From the NCBI GenBank assembly GCA_963739245.1, contig CAVTZP010000005.1:185248-249247 (forward strand): a stretch of 64,000 nucleotides of DNA. The letters are read 5' to 3'. A model generated the notes under the pieces. That model did no database searches and was not told where the DNA came from. It saw nothing but the letters and a program-made list of their open reading frames with translations. This DNA is from CAVTZP01 sp963739245. Its GTDB lineage: Bacteria > Chloroflexota > Dehalococcoidia > Dehalococcoidales > BS750m-G39. Every line of letters begins with the position of its first letter. Position 1 is the stretch's first letter. Below are positions 36,025 to 44,347 of this stretch, piece after piece. The position numbers and the translations under genes were made by a program.

Positions 36025-36852
36025 ATAGCATTCCACGCCTTGTTTTTGCAGATACCCATATAGCTCTTCCGCCTCAGCCCTGTCCTCCACCAGAGTAAAT
36101 AGCGCCGGTCCGGAGCCAGCGAGGTGGACATCCGGGGCGCCGAGTTTTAGAAAATGCTCCTTATAGACCTTCAGCCCGGGGAACTGGTCAAAGGCGACAT
36201 TCTCAAAGGTGTTGAACAGCAGGGACGGCTTAAACTCCCTGCCGGCTTTTAGTGCTTTTATAAATTTTTCCGTAATCTGCCCGTCGGTGTAGTGATTTGT
36301 TTTCAGGCTGGCGTAAAGCCGTTTTGTCTTCTCCGCCATCCGGGGCACATCCGGTATCATCAGGACAACCCAGCGGTGGGGCAGTGGTGGTAGCGGGGTT
36401 ATTATCTCCCCCCTGCCTTCCACCAGTGCCGTGCCGCCATAGAGAAAGAAAGTAACATCTGAGCCCAGCCTTGAGGCTAACTCAAGCAGTTCCGCCGGCG
36501 ATAGCCCCAACTGCCAAAGCTTATTCAGTCCCCGCAACGTAGCCGCAGCGCCACTACTGTCTCCACCCAGCCCCGATGCCAGAGGGATACGCTTGGTGAT
36601 TTCTATTGTTGCTCCCTTGGTGCACCCTGTTACCTGCTGAAGGAGAGCGGTTGCTTGTGATATAAGGCTCTCTTCCCAAACAAAGCCAGGGCTATCACAG
36701 CCAAACTTTATATTATGGCTCAATCGGAAACGAAGGCGGTCGCATAAATTTATGCTCTGGATGATGCTGCGGATTTCATGAAAGCCATCGGGGCGCTCAG
36801 CCAGGACCTCAAGGGTCAGATTAATTTTTGCCGGTGCCAGAATGGTAAACAT
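36001..36852 (-). CDS. ispE: 4-diphosphocytidyl-2-C-methyl-D-erythritol kinase
   Basis: GHMP kinase of the MEP isoprenoid pathway. 283 aa. LAPAKINLTLEVLAERPDGFHEI at the N terminus and the ATP loop PLASGLGGDSSGAAATL are diagnostic, with SGSGPALF-like LAGSGPALF near the end. ATG 36852 is chosen (AAGGA 8 bases upstream); the open frame continues upstream only because it overlaps rsmA. The start lies inside the last 32 bases of rsmA, implying coupled translation. The convergent cca gene overlaps its end by 24 bases. Confidence 0.95.
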   Translation of the reverse strand: MFTILAPAKINLTLEVLAERPDGFHEIRSIIQSINLCDRLRFRLSHNIKFGCDSPGFVWEESLISQATALLQQVTGCTKGATIEITKRIPLASGLGGDSSGAAATLRGLNKLWQLGLSPAELLELASRLGSDVTFFLYGGTALVEGRGEIITPLPPLPHRWVVLMIPDVPRMAEKTKRLYASLKTNHYTDGQITEKFIKALKAGREFKPSLLFNTFENVAFDQFPGLKVYKEHFLKLGAPDVHLAGSGPALFTLVEDRAEAEELYGYLQKQGVECYLATTLPR

Positions 36853-37696
36853 GCTTCTTTTCCTTAAAGACCTGCCACAACTGTGCCCACTCCTCAAGGG
36901 ATAAGGTCTCGGCTCGCCGCTGCGGCACGATACCGGCCGTTTCCAGCAGGGATAAGGCGTCAATCTTTGACACCCCCAGACCTTGAGCCAGGGAATTGAC
37001 AATCTGCTTGCGCGGGGTGGTAAAGCCAGCCCGCACCAGCTCAAAGAAGCCCGCCTCATCAGCTACCGCCACTACTGGTTGAGGGTGGGGGTCAATCCGC
37101 AGTATTGCCGAATCAACCTTGGGCGCCGGGTAAAAGCATTGCGCCGGGACATAGCCGATTATCCTTGGTTCCCCGTAGAACTGGACGCTAACGCTCAAGA
37201 GGCTCATCTCGCCGGGCTTGGCGACGATAACCTCAGCCACTTCTTTCTGCACCATTAAAATCATAAGCCGAGGTTTAGCCGGAGCCTCAAGAAAATGGCG
37301 CAATACCGGAGAGGTAATATAGTAGGGGAGGTTAGCCACTACCTTATAGCCGGTCTTCGGCTCGGTTACTAAATCTTTAGGCTCAAGCCGAAGCACATCG
37401 TCGTTAATGATAGTGATATTATTAAGCGAAGCCAGGGTTTGCTTTAATGCCGCCGCCAGCTTATTATCAAGCTCAATAGCAATCACCCGGCCGGCTTGCT
37501 TGGCTAGCTCCCTGGTCAGGATACCCAGCCCGGGGCCCACTTCAACGATGACATCAGCGGGGGTGAGCTCCGCCGCCGAGGTAATACGCTTAAGCACCTC
37601 CTCATCAATAAGGAAGTGCTGCCCCAGTCCTTTCCTCGCCCGAAGGTCAAACTGGCGCAACAGCCTCTTGGTTTGAGTCAAGAGTGAGCCAGTCAC
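36821..37696 (-). CDS. rsmA: 16S rRNA dimethyladenosine transferase RsmA (KsgA)
   Basis: Dimethylates A1518 and A1519 of 16S rRNA. 291 aa. SAM-binding motif VEVGPGLGILT, ELDNKLA, the NLPYYITSPVL catalytic motif, and the N-terminal RKGLGQHFLID are all canonical. It lies just downstream of the SRP RNA gene and overlaps ispE, a linkage seen in many bacteria. Confidence 0.97.
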   Translation of the reverse strand: MTGSLLTQTKRLLRQFDLRARKGLGQHFLIDEEVLKRITSAAELTPADVIVEVGPGLGILTRELAKQAGRVIAIELDNKLAAALKQTLASLNNITIINDDVLRLEPKDLVTEPKTGYKVVANLPYYITSPVLRHFLEAPAKPRLMILMVQKEVAEVIVAKPGEMSLLSVSVQFYGEPRIIGYVPAQCFYPAPKVDSAILRIDPHPQPVVAVADEAGFFELVRAGFTTPRKQIVNSLAQGLGVSKIDALSLLETAGIVPQRRAETLSLEEWAQLWQVFKEKKHVYHSGTGKN

Positions 37697-37745
37697 CTTA
37701 CCCCCTAATCCATAACGTAATCACCGTCTAGGCTAACAATAAAAC

Positions 37746-38019
37746 TTGAGGTCGTGCACCTGCCCTCGACCTCGCCTGACAGCTTGCTTGAGCCAGCCAA
37801 CTCCAGCCAGGTAGCCCTACGGCACCCAGGGCTTCTATTTACCGCTGCTTCCTCTCGGATCTGACGGGGTTCATAGGGCTCTGCTGCGTAGGACCCAGCC
37901 TTCACCGCCGCTTAGCCCAAGTAGTCCTACCAGACAAAGGCCTCAAGCAGGGATTCGACCCCGCTATAGCGGATTGCGGGTTCAGGGCACCGCTAGCTCC
38001 CCGTCTAGCACGACCTCAA
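37746..38019 (-). ncRNA. ffs: Signal recognition particle RNA, large (Alu-containing) type
   Basis: The 5' and 3' ends pair perfectly (TTGAGGTCGTGC at 38,019-38,008 with GCACGACCTCAA at 37,757-37,746). The SRP54-binding core reads GTCAGATCCGAGAGGAAGCAGC on the minus strand (about 37,850-37,872), close to the universal GGTCAGGTCCGGAAGGAAGCAGC. The 5' part (GCTAGACGGGGAGCTAGCGGTGCCCTG) is the Alu-like domain of the ~270-nt Bacillus/Chloroflexi form. About 274 nt. It scaffolds Ffh for co-translational targeting. Confidence 0.93.
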
Positions 38020-38050
38020 TGAAATGCTAATCTGTGCTCATCCCTTTGTC

Positions 38051-38090
38051 AAGCAAAAGAAAGCCCCGAGGCTTTACCACCCCGGGGCTT
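38051..38090 (-). terminator. Rho-independent terminator after oah
   Basis: Stem AAGCCCCG/CGGGGCTT (38,083-38,090 and 38,061-38,068) followed on the minus strand by TCTTTTGCTT, 26 bases past the oah stop codon. Confidence 0.75.
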
Positions 38091-38115
38091 CTCATCACAA
38101 TCCGGTTTGGTTGTA

Positions 38116-39249
38116 TTATTTCTGCTGGGGTTTGCCCAGAACGGCTTCGAAAAGCTCCTCGTCCATGGCATGCCCATCGGCAATGAGCTGGCGATACTTG
38201 ATGAAGTCGATGGTGTCCTTGCCGGTTATCTTCTTGGTGTTGAAGGCGCCGAAGCCCAGGAAAGCTTCGCCTGTCATGTTGGTAGCCAGCCAGTAGAGGT
38301 GGTCATTCTTGTTCGTATCCCAGAAGAATTTCTTCTTCTCCCGGATACCCTGGATGGACTTCATCAGGCAGCCTTCGAAAAGGTTGGTAAACGTCCAGAG
38401 TATCTTATTCACCTCATTATCCAGCAGGGTGAAGTCCACCGGGAGGGACTTGACCAGCTCACGGGCTGCCTTAGCCGCCTCGCCGGTAACGGACTCGCCG
38501 TAGACAATCTCGCCGTCTTTAACATAGACATCCGTAATGACCTGCGGGTTGCGGATGAATTTGTCGCCCTGTTTGAGTACCGGCACTACTTTGCTGAGGT
38601 AGTTCTTGCGCAGCATCTTGTAGGCGCTCCAAAACTCGCAGGATATGCAGTTCCACATGGCGTCCTCTATGCTGAGGGCCCAGGGCAGGAAGTCCGAAGA
38701 GCCGCCGACCGGCGCCGAGCCGTGCCGGGTGCCGGCCTGCCCGAAGATAGCCAGGTCGGAGGCGACGGCGAGGTCGCAGGCGCCGCCGATTTCCTGGCCA
38801 CCGGCGATACTCATGCCGTTGATCCGCCGGATAACCGGTTTCTGGCACATCAGAATGGAATCGACCATCCCATTGAAAAGCTCCATGTACTGCGTGTACT
38901 CCATCGGTTTGGTGGAGTAGTATTCCGAATATTCCTTGGTGTTGCCGCCGGTGCAGAAAGCCATATTGCCGGCACCGGTGAAGACCACCGCCACTACTCT
39001 GCGGTTCATCTGCGCCCGGTGGAAACCAGCGATAACGCCCTTAACCATCTCCGTGGTGTAGGAGTTATACTGGGCGGGGTTGTTCAGGGTAATCCAGGCG
39101 CTGTAAATCCCCTCCACCGGTTTGCCAGTGGGGTCGATTATGGGTTTTTCCTCATACATGGTGCAGGGAGCTTCCGTGCCGAAATGCTCCATGCCCCAAA
39201 TATTGTGGTCTTTGACACCGCCTTCTCTTGGTAGCCAATCTAAAGCCAT
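38116..39249 (-). CDS. oah: 6-oxocyclohex-1-ene-1-carbonyl-CoA hydrolase (BamA/Oah)
   Basis: Crotonase-family ring-opening hydrolase of anaerobic benzoyl-CoA degradation; yields 3-hydroxypimelyl-CoA. 377 aa, the usual BamA length. Recognised by WGMEHFGTEAPCTMYEEKP, TGAGNMAFCTGGNTKEYSEYY, INGMSIAGGQEIGGACDLAVASDLAIFGQAGTRHGSAPVGG. AAGGAGG lies 8 bases before ATG 39249. It follows had by 22 bases. Its codons look more G+C-rich at third positions than the neighbours, which could mean transfer from another anaerobe. Confidence 0.92.
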   Translation of the reverse strand: MALDWLPREGGVKDHNIWGMEHFGTEAPCTMYEEKPIIDPTGKPVEGIYSAWITLNNPAQYNSYTTEMVKGVIAGFHRAQMNRRVVAVVFTGAGNMAFCTGGNTKEYSEYYSTKPMEYTQYMELFNGMVDSILMCQKPVIRRINGMSIAGGQEIGGACDLAVASDLAIFGQAGTRHGSAPVGGSSDFLPWALSIEDAMWNCISCEFWSAYKMLRKNYLSKVVPVLKQGDKFIRNPQVITDVYVKDGEIVYGESVTGEAAKAARELVKSLPVDFTLLDNEVNKILWTFTNLFEGCLMKSIQGIREKKKFFWDTNKNDHLYWLATNMTGEAFLGFGAFNTKKITGKDTIDFIKYRQLIADGHAMDEELFEAVLGKPQQK

Positions 39250-39271
39250 TTATAATACCTCCTTTTTGATT

Positions 39272-40345
39272 TTAGAAATCTGGTGTTAATACTATTCGCT
39301 TCATCAGGCTGGTAGCATGAGCTTCCTCAAATGCCGACTTTATCTGGCTCATTGGTCTGGTCTCAATAAAGGGCTCTATCTTTACCTTACCATCGAGAAC
39401 CATGCTGAGAACCTTGGAGTAGTGTTTGGGCAGACAGCCCCATGAGCCCAGAATATCAGCATCAAATGCCATCAACCGTGACAGGGAGTACTCGTTCTTC
39501 TGCATGCCAAAGCCGCATATCACCAGCTTGCCAATAAATGATAGTAGTTCCAGGGCAATTGCCTGACCACCGCCGGTGCCCGTCCACTCAAATATCTTCC
39601 AGCCATAGTTTGCCGGCACACCCTTTTCCTTACAATAGTTGCGGAATTCATCTCTGATAGCCTTGGTGTCTTTATCCTTTGAGCTAATGACATGGGTGGC
39701 GCCAAATTCCAGAGCTCTCTTTAGCTTCTCCGGATTTCGGGCAATACCGATAACCTCCTTGGCACCCAGCGCTCTGACAATCTGGGTGGCATAGACGCCA
39801 AGACCGCCGGTAACGCCGATGATGATGGTTAAGTCCCCCGGTTTTACCTCAGCCCTCATCGCCGCCTGATAGGGGGAGGTTACGGCATCAGCCACCACGG
39901 CAAGATGGGAAAGGGGTATCCCCTTCCTATCAGGAACTAAACACAGGTCTTGAGCCGGGACAACAATATGGCTGGAAAAGCCGCCGTAAATCCCCATGCT
40001 ATTCCCCGGCATCTTCTGGGCTAGGCAGCGGTTGCCTCTACCGGCAGCACAGATGGGGCAATTATTGCACGGCATCACCGCCGGGATAATCACCTCCTTG
40101 CCCAGCCACTTTTCGTCGCCGGCGACTACCGTGCCGCTGATTTCATGACCCAGGGTGAGCGGTGGCTTGTTTACCGTGGGCACACCATCATAAAAATAGC
40201 CGAGGTCGGTGTGGCACACCCCACAGCCGGCAACCTCAACCAACACCTCTCCCGGCTTTATCTCAGGGACATCAATGCTTACTTCTTCCAGTTTGCCTGG
40301 TTCTACCATCTGCCAGGTTTTAATTTTATCCGGTATATTTGCCAT
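39272..40345 (-). CDS. had: 6-hydroxycyclohex-1-ene-1-carbonyl-CoA dehydrogenase
   Basis: Zinc alcohol dehydrogenase-family enzyme, 357 aa, making the 6-oxo substrate of oah. Catalytic zinc site GCGVCHTDLGYF and GHEISGTVV, structural zinc cysteines CNNCPICAAGRGNRC, NAD fold GVTGGLGVYATQIVRALGA. The specific call rests on the pairing with oah and on the GMEPGKLEEVSI-type and CGFGMQKNEYSLSRLMAFDADILGSWGC segments. GGGGAGG precedes ATG 40345. had and oah form a two-gene operon ended by a terminator. Confidence 0.88.
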   Translation of the reverse strand: MANIPDKIKTWQMVEPGKLEEVSIDVPEIKPGEVLVEVAGCGVCHTDLGYFYDGVPTVNKPPLTLGHEISGTVVAGDEKWLGKEVIIPAVMPCNNCPICAAGRGNRCLAQKMPGNSMGIYGGFSSHIVVPAQDLCLVPDRKGIPLSHLAVVADAVTSPYQAAMRAEVKPGDLTIIIGVTGGLGVYATQIVRALGAKEVIGIARNPEKLKRALEFGATHVISSKDKDTKAIRDEFRNYCKEKGVPANYGWKIFEWTGTGGGQAIALELLSFIGKLVICGFGMQKNEYSLSRLMAFDADILGSWGCLPKHYSKVLSMVLDGKVKIEPFIETRPMSQIKSAFEEAHATSLMKRIVLTPDF

Positions 40346-40358
40346 AACTTTGCCTCCC

Positions 40359-40383
40359 CTCTATAATTAAACTCTATAATTAA
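40359..40383. promoter_or_regulatory. Tandem 12-base direct repeat upstream of had
   Basis: CTCTATAATTAA occurs twice, spaced by one base (40,359-40,370 and 40,372-40,383), directly before the had Shine-Dalgarno. The 157-base spacer holds nothing else I recognise. It may be an operator or tandem -10 elements for the had-oah operon. Confidence 0.4.
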
Positions 40384-40502
40384 TTAGGACAAAATTCAAT
40401 CTTTACCTTTGCTTCATCACCCCCTCACCAGGGATTTTCCCGCCGTGACTTGGACAATCCAAGTAATAAGTTTATCGTGTTAGCCTGCTCTGTGTCAACA
40501 AG

Positions 40503-41237
40503 CTATGTGCCATGACTGAGACGAGCCACCAAGCGCACCGGCAACCTTTGCTCTATCATCTTGGCTTGAGTGGCGGCAATATCATAAGGGATGCGGTAGA
40601 GATTAATCGTTTTGGCTTCGCTATCATAGATGGCATAGCTTGCCCTAGGGTCGCCGTCACGAGGTTGTCCCACGGCGCCGGGATTGATAATCAGTCGCTC
40701 CTCGCCGAGGTCAAGCTTCTCCTTGGTTGAGAATTGCCGAAAGGAGCAGGAGCCGCCTTTACCATATTTGAATGCACCGGACGTATGGGTATGGCCCACC
40801 AGACAGAACTTTGACTTAAAGTAGGCGAAGTTTTCCCTGGCCGTGCTGATTGACAGGATATATTCCCAGATAGGCTGCCGTGGGCTGCCGTGAACCAGGG
40901 TAAAATCATCCTTCTCAATAACCAGTGGCAGACCATTAATATAGGCTCTATCCTGCACGGTTAGCTGCTTTGCTGTCCACTCACAGGCGGCGGCAGCATC
41001 AGGATTAAAATCAGAGGTGCCTATCTCACCTATTGCCGCCAGGTCATGGTTCCCAGCGACACAGATATGGTTGGTCCGGCGCAGGAGTTCAATACACTGG
41101 TGCGGGTCTGGTCCGTAGCCAATAATATCTCCCAAACACCACAGCTCACCTATCTCTTCCTTCTGGTAAATTTCAGCCAGCACCGCCATAAGAGCGGCTA
41201 GATTAGCGTGAATATCAGCAATAATGGCATAACGCAT
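40503..41237 (-). CDS. Metallophosphoesterase (YfcE/calcineurin-like)
   Basis: 244 aa. The complete di-metal motif set is present: ADIHANLAAL, GDIIGYGPDP, GNHD, VHGSP and GHTHTSG. Substrate unknown; relatives act on phosphodiesters or diadenosine tetraphosphate. Divergent from thiL. Confidence 0.9.
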   Translation of the reverse strand: MRYAIIADIHANLAALMAVLAEIYQKEEIGELWCLGDIIGYGPDPHQCIELLRRTNHICVAGNHDLAAIGEIGTSDFNPDAAAACEWTAKQLTVQDRAYINGLPLVIEKDDFTLVHGSPRQPIWEYILSISTARENFAYFKSKFCLVGHTHTSGAFKYGKGGSCSFRQFSTKEKLDLGEERLIINPGAVGQPRDGDPRASYAIYDSEAKTINLYRIPYDIAATQAKMIEQRLPVRLVARLSHGT

Positions 41238-41319
41238 TTACCTAAACTATACCAGCTTTTTTATCATAAGGCTAGAGCTACGTTGTGACCCCAGCGATAA
41301 GCGTGCTATAATTTTAGCT

Positions 41320-42309
41320 ATGAAGGTCTCGGAGCTGGGGGAATTCGGGCTGATTGACCTCCTGGCTAAGATGGTTGGTGGCGGGCAGGATGAGCGCCTC
41401 TTAATCGGCATTGGCGATGATGCTGCCGCCTGGCGGGGTGATGCCTCAATCCAGCTGGCCACTGTGGACTCCTTCATTCAGGATGTCCACTTTCCCTCCG
41501 GTTTAGCCTCCTGGAAAGAGCTGGGCTGGAAGGCATTGGCCGTCAACCTCAGCGATATTGCGGCTATGGGCGGGCTGCCCCGATACGCCTTGGTGTCTTT
41601 AGCCCTGCCCGATAATACCGAGGTGGACGATGTTACTGCTCTTTACACCGGAATGCTTGACCTGGCGCAGCAATTTGGGGTTGCTATAATTGGTGGTGAT
41701 ACTAGCCGTGCCCCTTTAGTGGCTATTGCTATTACTGTTCTGGGCAGCACCAATCAGAGCCAGCGCATGCTCACCCGCTCTACCGCCAAGCAAGGAGAGC
41801 AAGTAGCGGTTACCGGCTATCTGGGGGCGGCGGCGGCGGGGCTGGAAATGCTGACCAAGGGGCTTAAGTTTGACCCCCAAGCCACCACCGCCTTTAGAAA
41901 TGCCTTTCTTCATCCCGTTCCCCGAATCGCCGAGGGGCAACTATTAGTGGAGCAGGGGGTAAAGACAGCCATAGATTTAAGCGATGGACTGATTTCAGAC
42001 CTGAACCAGGTATGTAAGGCAAGTCGGGTTGGCGCCCGGGTGGAGGTTGAGCGGGTGCCGATTGAGCCGAGGGTAAAAGCCCACTTTGGTGACAGAGCCC
42101 TTGAGCTGGCACTGTCCGGGGGAGAGGACTACGAACTTCTGTTTACCGGCAGGGCTGAGGTCATAGAGAGGGTAAAAAGGAAAGCTACCTGCCCGATAAC
42201 GGTAATCGGTGAAATTTTAGCTGGTAACAAAGGAGTAACACTGGTTGACAGCCGGGGGAAGTCGGTTAGCCTTCCTAGGGGAGGGTGGGAGCACTTTATT
42301 ACAAGATGA
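41320..42309 (+). CDS. thiL: Thiamine-monophosphate kinase
   Basis: Makes thiamine diphosphate. 329 aa. N-terminal GIGDDAAAW, VDSFIQDVHF, the AVNLSDIAAMGGLPRYALVSLALP motif and the IGGDTSRAPL site match ThiL, with DLSDGLISDLNQVC and SGGEDYELLFT later. First gene of a run with tsaE, tsaB and others; its end overlaps the tsaE start by 4 bases. Confidence 0.95.
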   Translation: MKVSELGEFGLIDLLAKMVGGGQDERLLIGIGDDAAAWRGDASIQLATVDSFIQDVHFPSGLASWKELGWKALAVNLSDIAAMGGLPRYALVSLALPDNTEVDDVTALYTGMLDLAQQFGVAIIGGDTSRAPLVAIAITVLGSTNQSQRMLTRSTAKQGEQVAVTGYLGAAAAGLEMLTKGLKFDPQATTAFRNAFLHPVPRIAEGQLLVEQGVKTAIDLSDGLISDLNQVCKASRVGARVEVERVPIEPRVKAHFGDRALELALSGGEDYELLFTGRAEVIERVKRKATCPITVIGEILAGNKGVTLVDSRGKSVSLPRGGWEHFITR

Positions 42310-42965
42310 GCCACCTTGAGATAATTAGCCATAGTCCTGAAGAGACTCAGAAGATTGGGGTCCGGATTGGCGAGGTAGCCCTGCCCGGAGATATTTTTCT
42401 CCTGGTGGGGGGCTTGGGGGCGGGGAAGACCTGCCTCACCCAGGGTATTGCCTGGGGACTGGATATTAAGGAGTATGCGGCTAGCCCCTCGTTTGTGGTT
42501 ATCAGGGAGCTTTATGGCCGGTTGCCTCTATATCACCTAGATTTCTACCGGCTTGACCATCTGGAGGAGATTGCGGAGCTTGGTCTGGACGATTATCTCT
42601 ATGGTAATGGTGTCTCGGTAGTAGAATGGGCGGAGAAGGGGTTAAACCTGCTGCCAGAAGAGCACCTGCTGATTGAGATGGGCTATCTTTCCGATACCGA
42701 GCGTAGCCTTAAATTCAAGCCCAGCGGTAAGCGCTACCGACAAAATATTATCACAACTAAAACATCTTCGCCTCAACTCATAGGAAGGGTGGTAATGCTA
42801 CTGGCAATAGATACCTCAACTGATAACGCCAGCCTGGCTCTGGTTCAGGGTGACGAAGTGTACGCCGAGGCGAACTGGCGCTGTGAGCAAAACCATACCG
42901 TTGAGCTATTGCCCCACCTGGCTCGCCTGCTGGAGGAGGCTAAGGTAGACATTAAGCTCTATTAG
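42306..42965 (+). CDS. tsaE: tRNA threonylcarbamoyladenosine synthesis ATPase TsaE, read through into TsaB
   Basis: TsaE powers the TsaB-TsaD complex for t6A37 in ANN-decoding tRNAs. From ATG 42306 the first ~150 residues are TsaE: P-loop GGLGAGKT (35-42), ASPSFVVIREL, YHLDFYRL and VVEWAEKG. The frame then continues without a stop into the TsaB start (LLAIDTSTDNASLALVQG, Met at about residue 164) and ends after 56 TsaB residues at a TAG caused by a frameshift. A Shine-Dalgarno-like AGGAAGGGTGG before ATG 42795 suggests TsaB normally starts on its own. Confidence 0.88.
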   Translation: MSHLEIISHSPEETQKIGVRIGEVALPGDIFLLVGGLGAGKTCLTQGIAWGLDIKEYAASPSFVVIRELYGRLPLYHLDFYRLDHLEEIAELGLDDYLYGNGVSVVEWAEKGLNLLPEEHLLIEMGYLSDTERSLKFKPSGKRYRQNIITTKTSSPQLIGRVVMLLAIDTSTDNASLALVQGDEVYAEANWRCEQNHTVELLPHLARLLEEAKVDIKLY

Positions 42966-43470
42966 TGGCGTTATTGTGGCGAAGGGACCGGGAAGTTTTA
43001 ACGGCTTGCGCGTCGGGATTAGCACGGCCAAGGGGTTAGCCTTCAGCCTGGGGATTCCAATTATCGGTATCAGCAGCCTGGAGGTAGTAGCCTACCAGCA
43101 TGCCAAGACCGGCTTGCCTATCTGCCCGATATTCAATGCCGGCAGGGGAGAGATTGCCACCGCCATATATCAGAGGAAGGATAATAAGTGGCGCCAGCTT
43201 GTCGCTGAACACATAACCACCGTTGACGCCCTATGCTCGGCGATAACCACCAAGACTATATTTTGCGGGGAATTCATATCCTCCCTCGCCAGCGAAATAA
43301 AGAAGCGGCTTGGGGAAAGGGCAATAATAGCCACCACCGCCTCACCCCGAGCTAGATTACTGGCGGAGTTGGGGAAGCGGCGGCTTGAGGCCGGTGATTA
43401 TGACCACCTGACTACCCTGCAACCACTCTACCTCAGGCGGCCGGCAATTACCCAGGCTAAACACCGATGA
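42795..43470 (+). pseudogene. tsaB: TsaB (t6A synthesis), single-base frameshift
   Basis: N-terminal part in one frame (AIDTSTDNASLAL... EEAKVDIKL), remainder in the next (VAKGPGSFNGLRVGISTAKGLAF, LPICPIFNAGRGEIATAIY). At about 42,960 AAGCTCTATTAGTGG would read KLISGVIVAKGPGSF if one T were removed, exactly the family sequence. Restored length about 224 aa, normal. TsaB is essential in nearly all bacteria, so a sequence error is the likelier reading than a dead gene. Confidence 0.85.
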
Positions 43471-43485
43471 TTTAAGGAGAGGGAA

Positions 43486-43917
43486 ATGGCAAACTGGCCT
43501 CAGGTATCAGTTGATATGGAAAAGGAACAGGACATGTGTTTTGCCTGCGGGCAGAAAAACCCCATTGGCTTGAAATTGAGTTTTGGCTGGGATGGCAGGG
43601 TAGCCAGGACAGAGTTTACCCCCAATAAATTCCATCAGGGTTGGGCAGGGGTGGTTCATGGTGGAATTATAGCCTGCCTCCTTGATGAGGCGATGAGCTA
43701 TGCCGCCCGGTTCAGCGGGGTGAACAGCCTAACCGCCAGAATGCAAACCAGGTTCAGACGCCCACTCCAGATAGACGAGCTCCTCATTATCACTGCATCT
43801 GTGACCAAGAAGACCAGAAAGCTGGTTGAGGCTAAAGCCGAGATGTCACTCAAGGATGGCACAGTGGTCGCTGATAGCACGGCAACTATGTTTGTCCTTG
43901 GTCAAAGAAAAGAATAG
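43486..43917 (+). CDS. PaaI-family hotdog thioesterase
   Basis: 143 aa single hotdog domain. CFACGQKNPIGLKLSF opens the domain and the active-site region VVHGGIIACLLDEAMSYAA follows. Probably hydrolyses an acyl-CoA; substrate unknown. AAGGAG(AGGG) precedes ATG 43486; ndk follows 10 bases downstream. Confidence 0.87.
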   Translation: MANWPQVSVDMEKEQDMCFACGQKNPIGLKLSFGWDGRVARTEFTPNKFHQGWAGVVHGGIIACLLDEAMSYAARFSGVNSLTARMQTRFRRPLQIDELLIITASVTKKTRKLVEAKAEMSLKDGTVVADSTATMFVLGQRKE

Positions 43918-43927
43918 GAGATTAACC

Positions 43928-44347
43928 ATGGAAAAATCTTTAGTCCTAATCAAGCCTGACGCTATGCAGAGGGGCTTGGCGGGCACTATTATCTCCCGCC
44001 TGGAGGCTTTAGGGTTTAGGCTGGTGGCAATAAAGATGCTCCACCCGTCTAAAGCCCTCGCCCAACTCCATTACGCTGTCCATAAGGATAAGCCCTTCTA
44101 TAATAGACTTGTAGCTTATATCAGCTCAGAGCCGATAATCGCCTGCGTCTTTGAGGGGAAGGGGGTGGTGGAGACAATCAGAAAGGTAATGGGAGCAACT
44201 GACCCGGCTAAGGCTGAGGTAGGGACGATAAGGGGTGATTTCGGCTTGGATATTGAGCGAAACACCGTCCACGGCTCTGATTCAATAGCCACCGCTGAGG
44301 AAGAAATCAAGCTGTTCTTTTCTGAGGGCGAGATATTCGGCTATTGA
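43928..44347 (+). CDS. ndk: Nucleoside diphosphate kinase
   Basis: Transfers gamma-phosphate between nucleotides. 139 aa. Opens SLVLIKPDAMQRG; the phospho-histidine lies in RNTVHGSDS and GATDPAKAEVGTIRGDFG is conserved. ATG 43928 follows AGGAG; a longer ORF from 43826 overlaps the thioesterase and is not credible. Confidence 0.97.
   Translation: MEKSLVLIKPDAMQRGLAGTIISRLEALGFRLVAIKMLHPSKALAQLHYAVHKDKPFYNRLVAYISSEPIIACVFEGKGVVETIRKVMGATDPAKAEVGTIRGDFGLDIERNTVHGSDSIATAEEEIKLFFSEGEIFGY

Noticed and set aside
36853..37059. Upstream extension of ispE
   Set aside because: Overlaps rsmA in another frame; the family N terminus begins at ATG 36852 with a ribosome site.
37705..37905. 66-aa minus-strand ORF
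   Set aside because: Lies inside the SRP RNA gene.
38107..39234. 375-codon plus-strand ORF opposite oah
   Set aside because: Exact antisense of the well-recognised BamA gene; no ribosome site and no known motif. Long only because of the G+C-rich codon pattern of oah.
43826..43927. N-terminal extension of ndk
   Set aside because: Overlaps the thioesterase gene; ATG 43928 has AGGAG and matches the family start.
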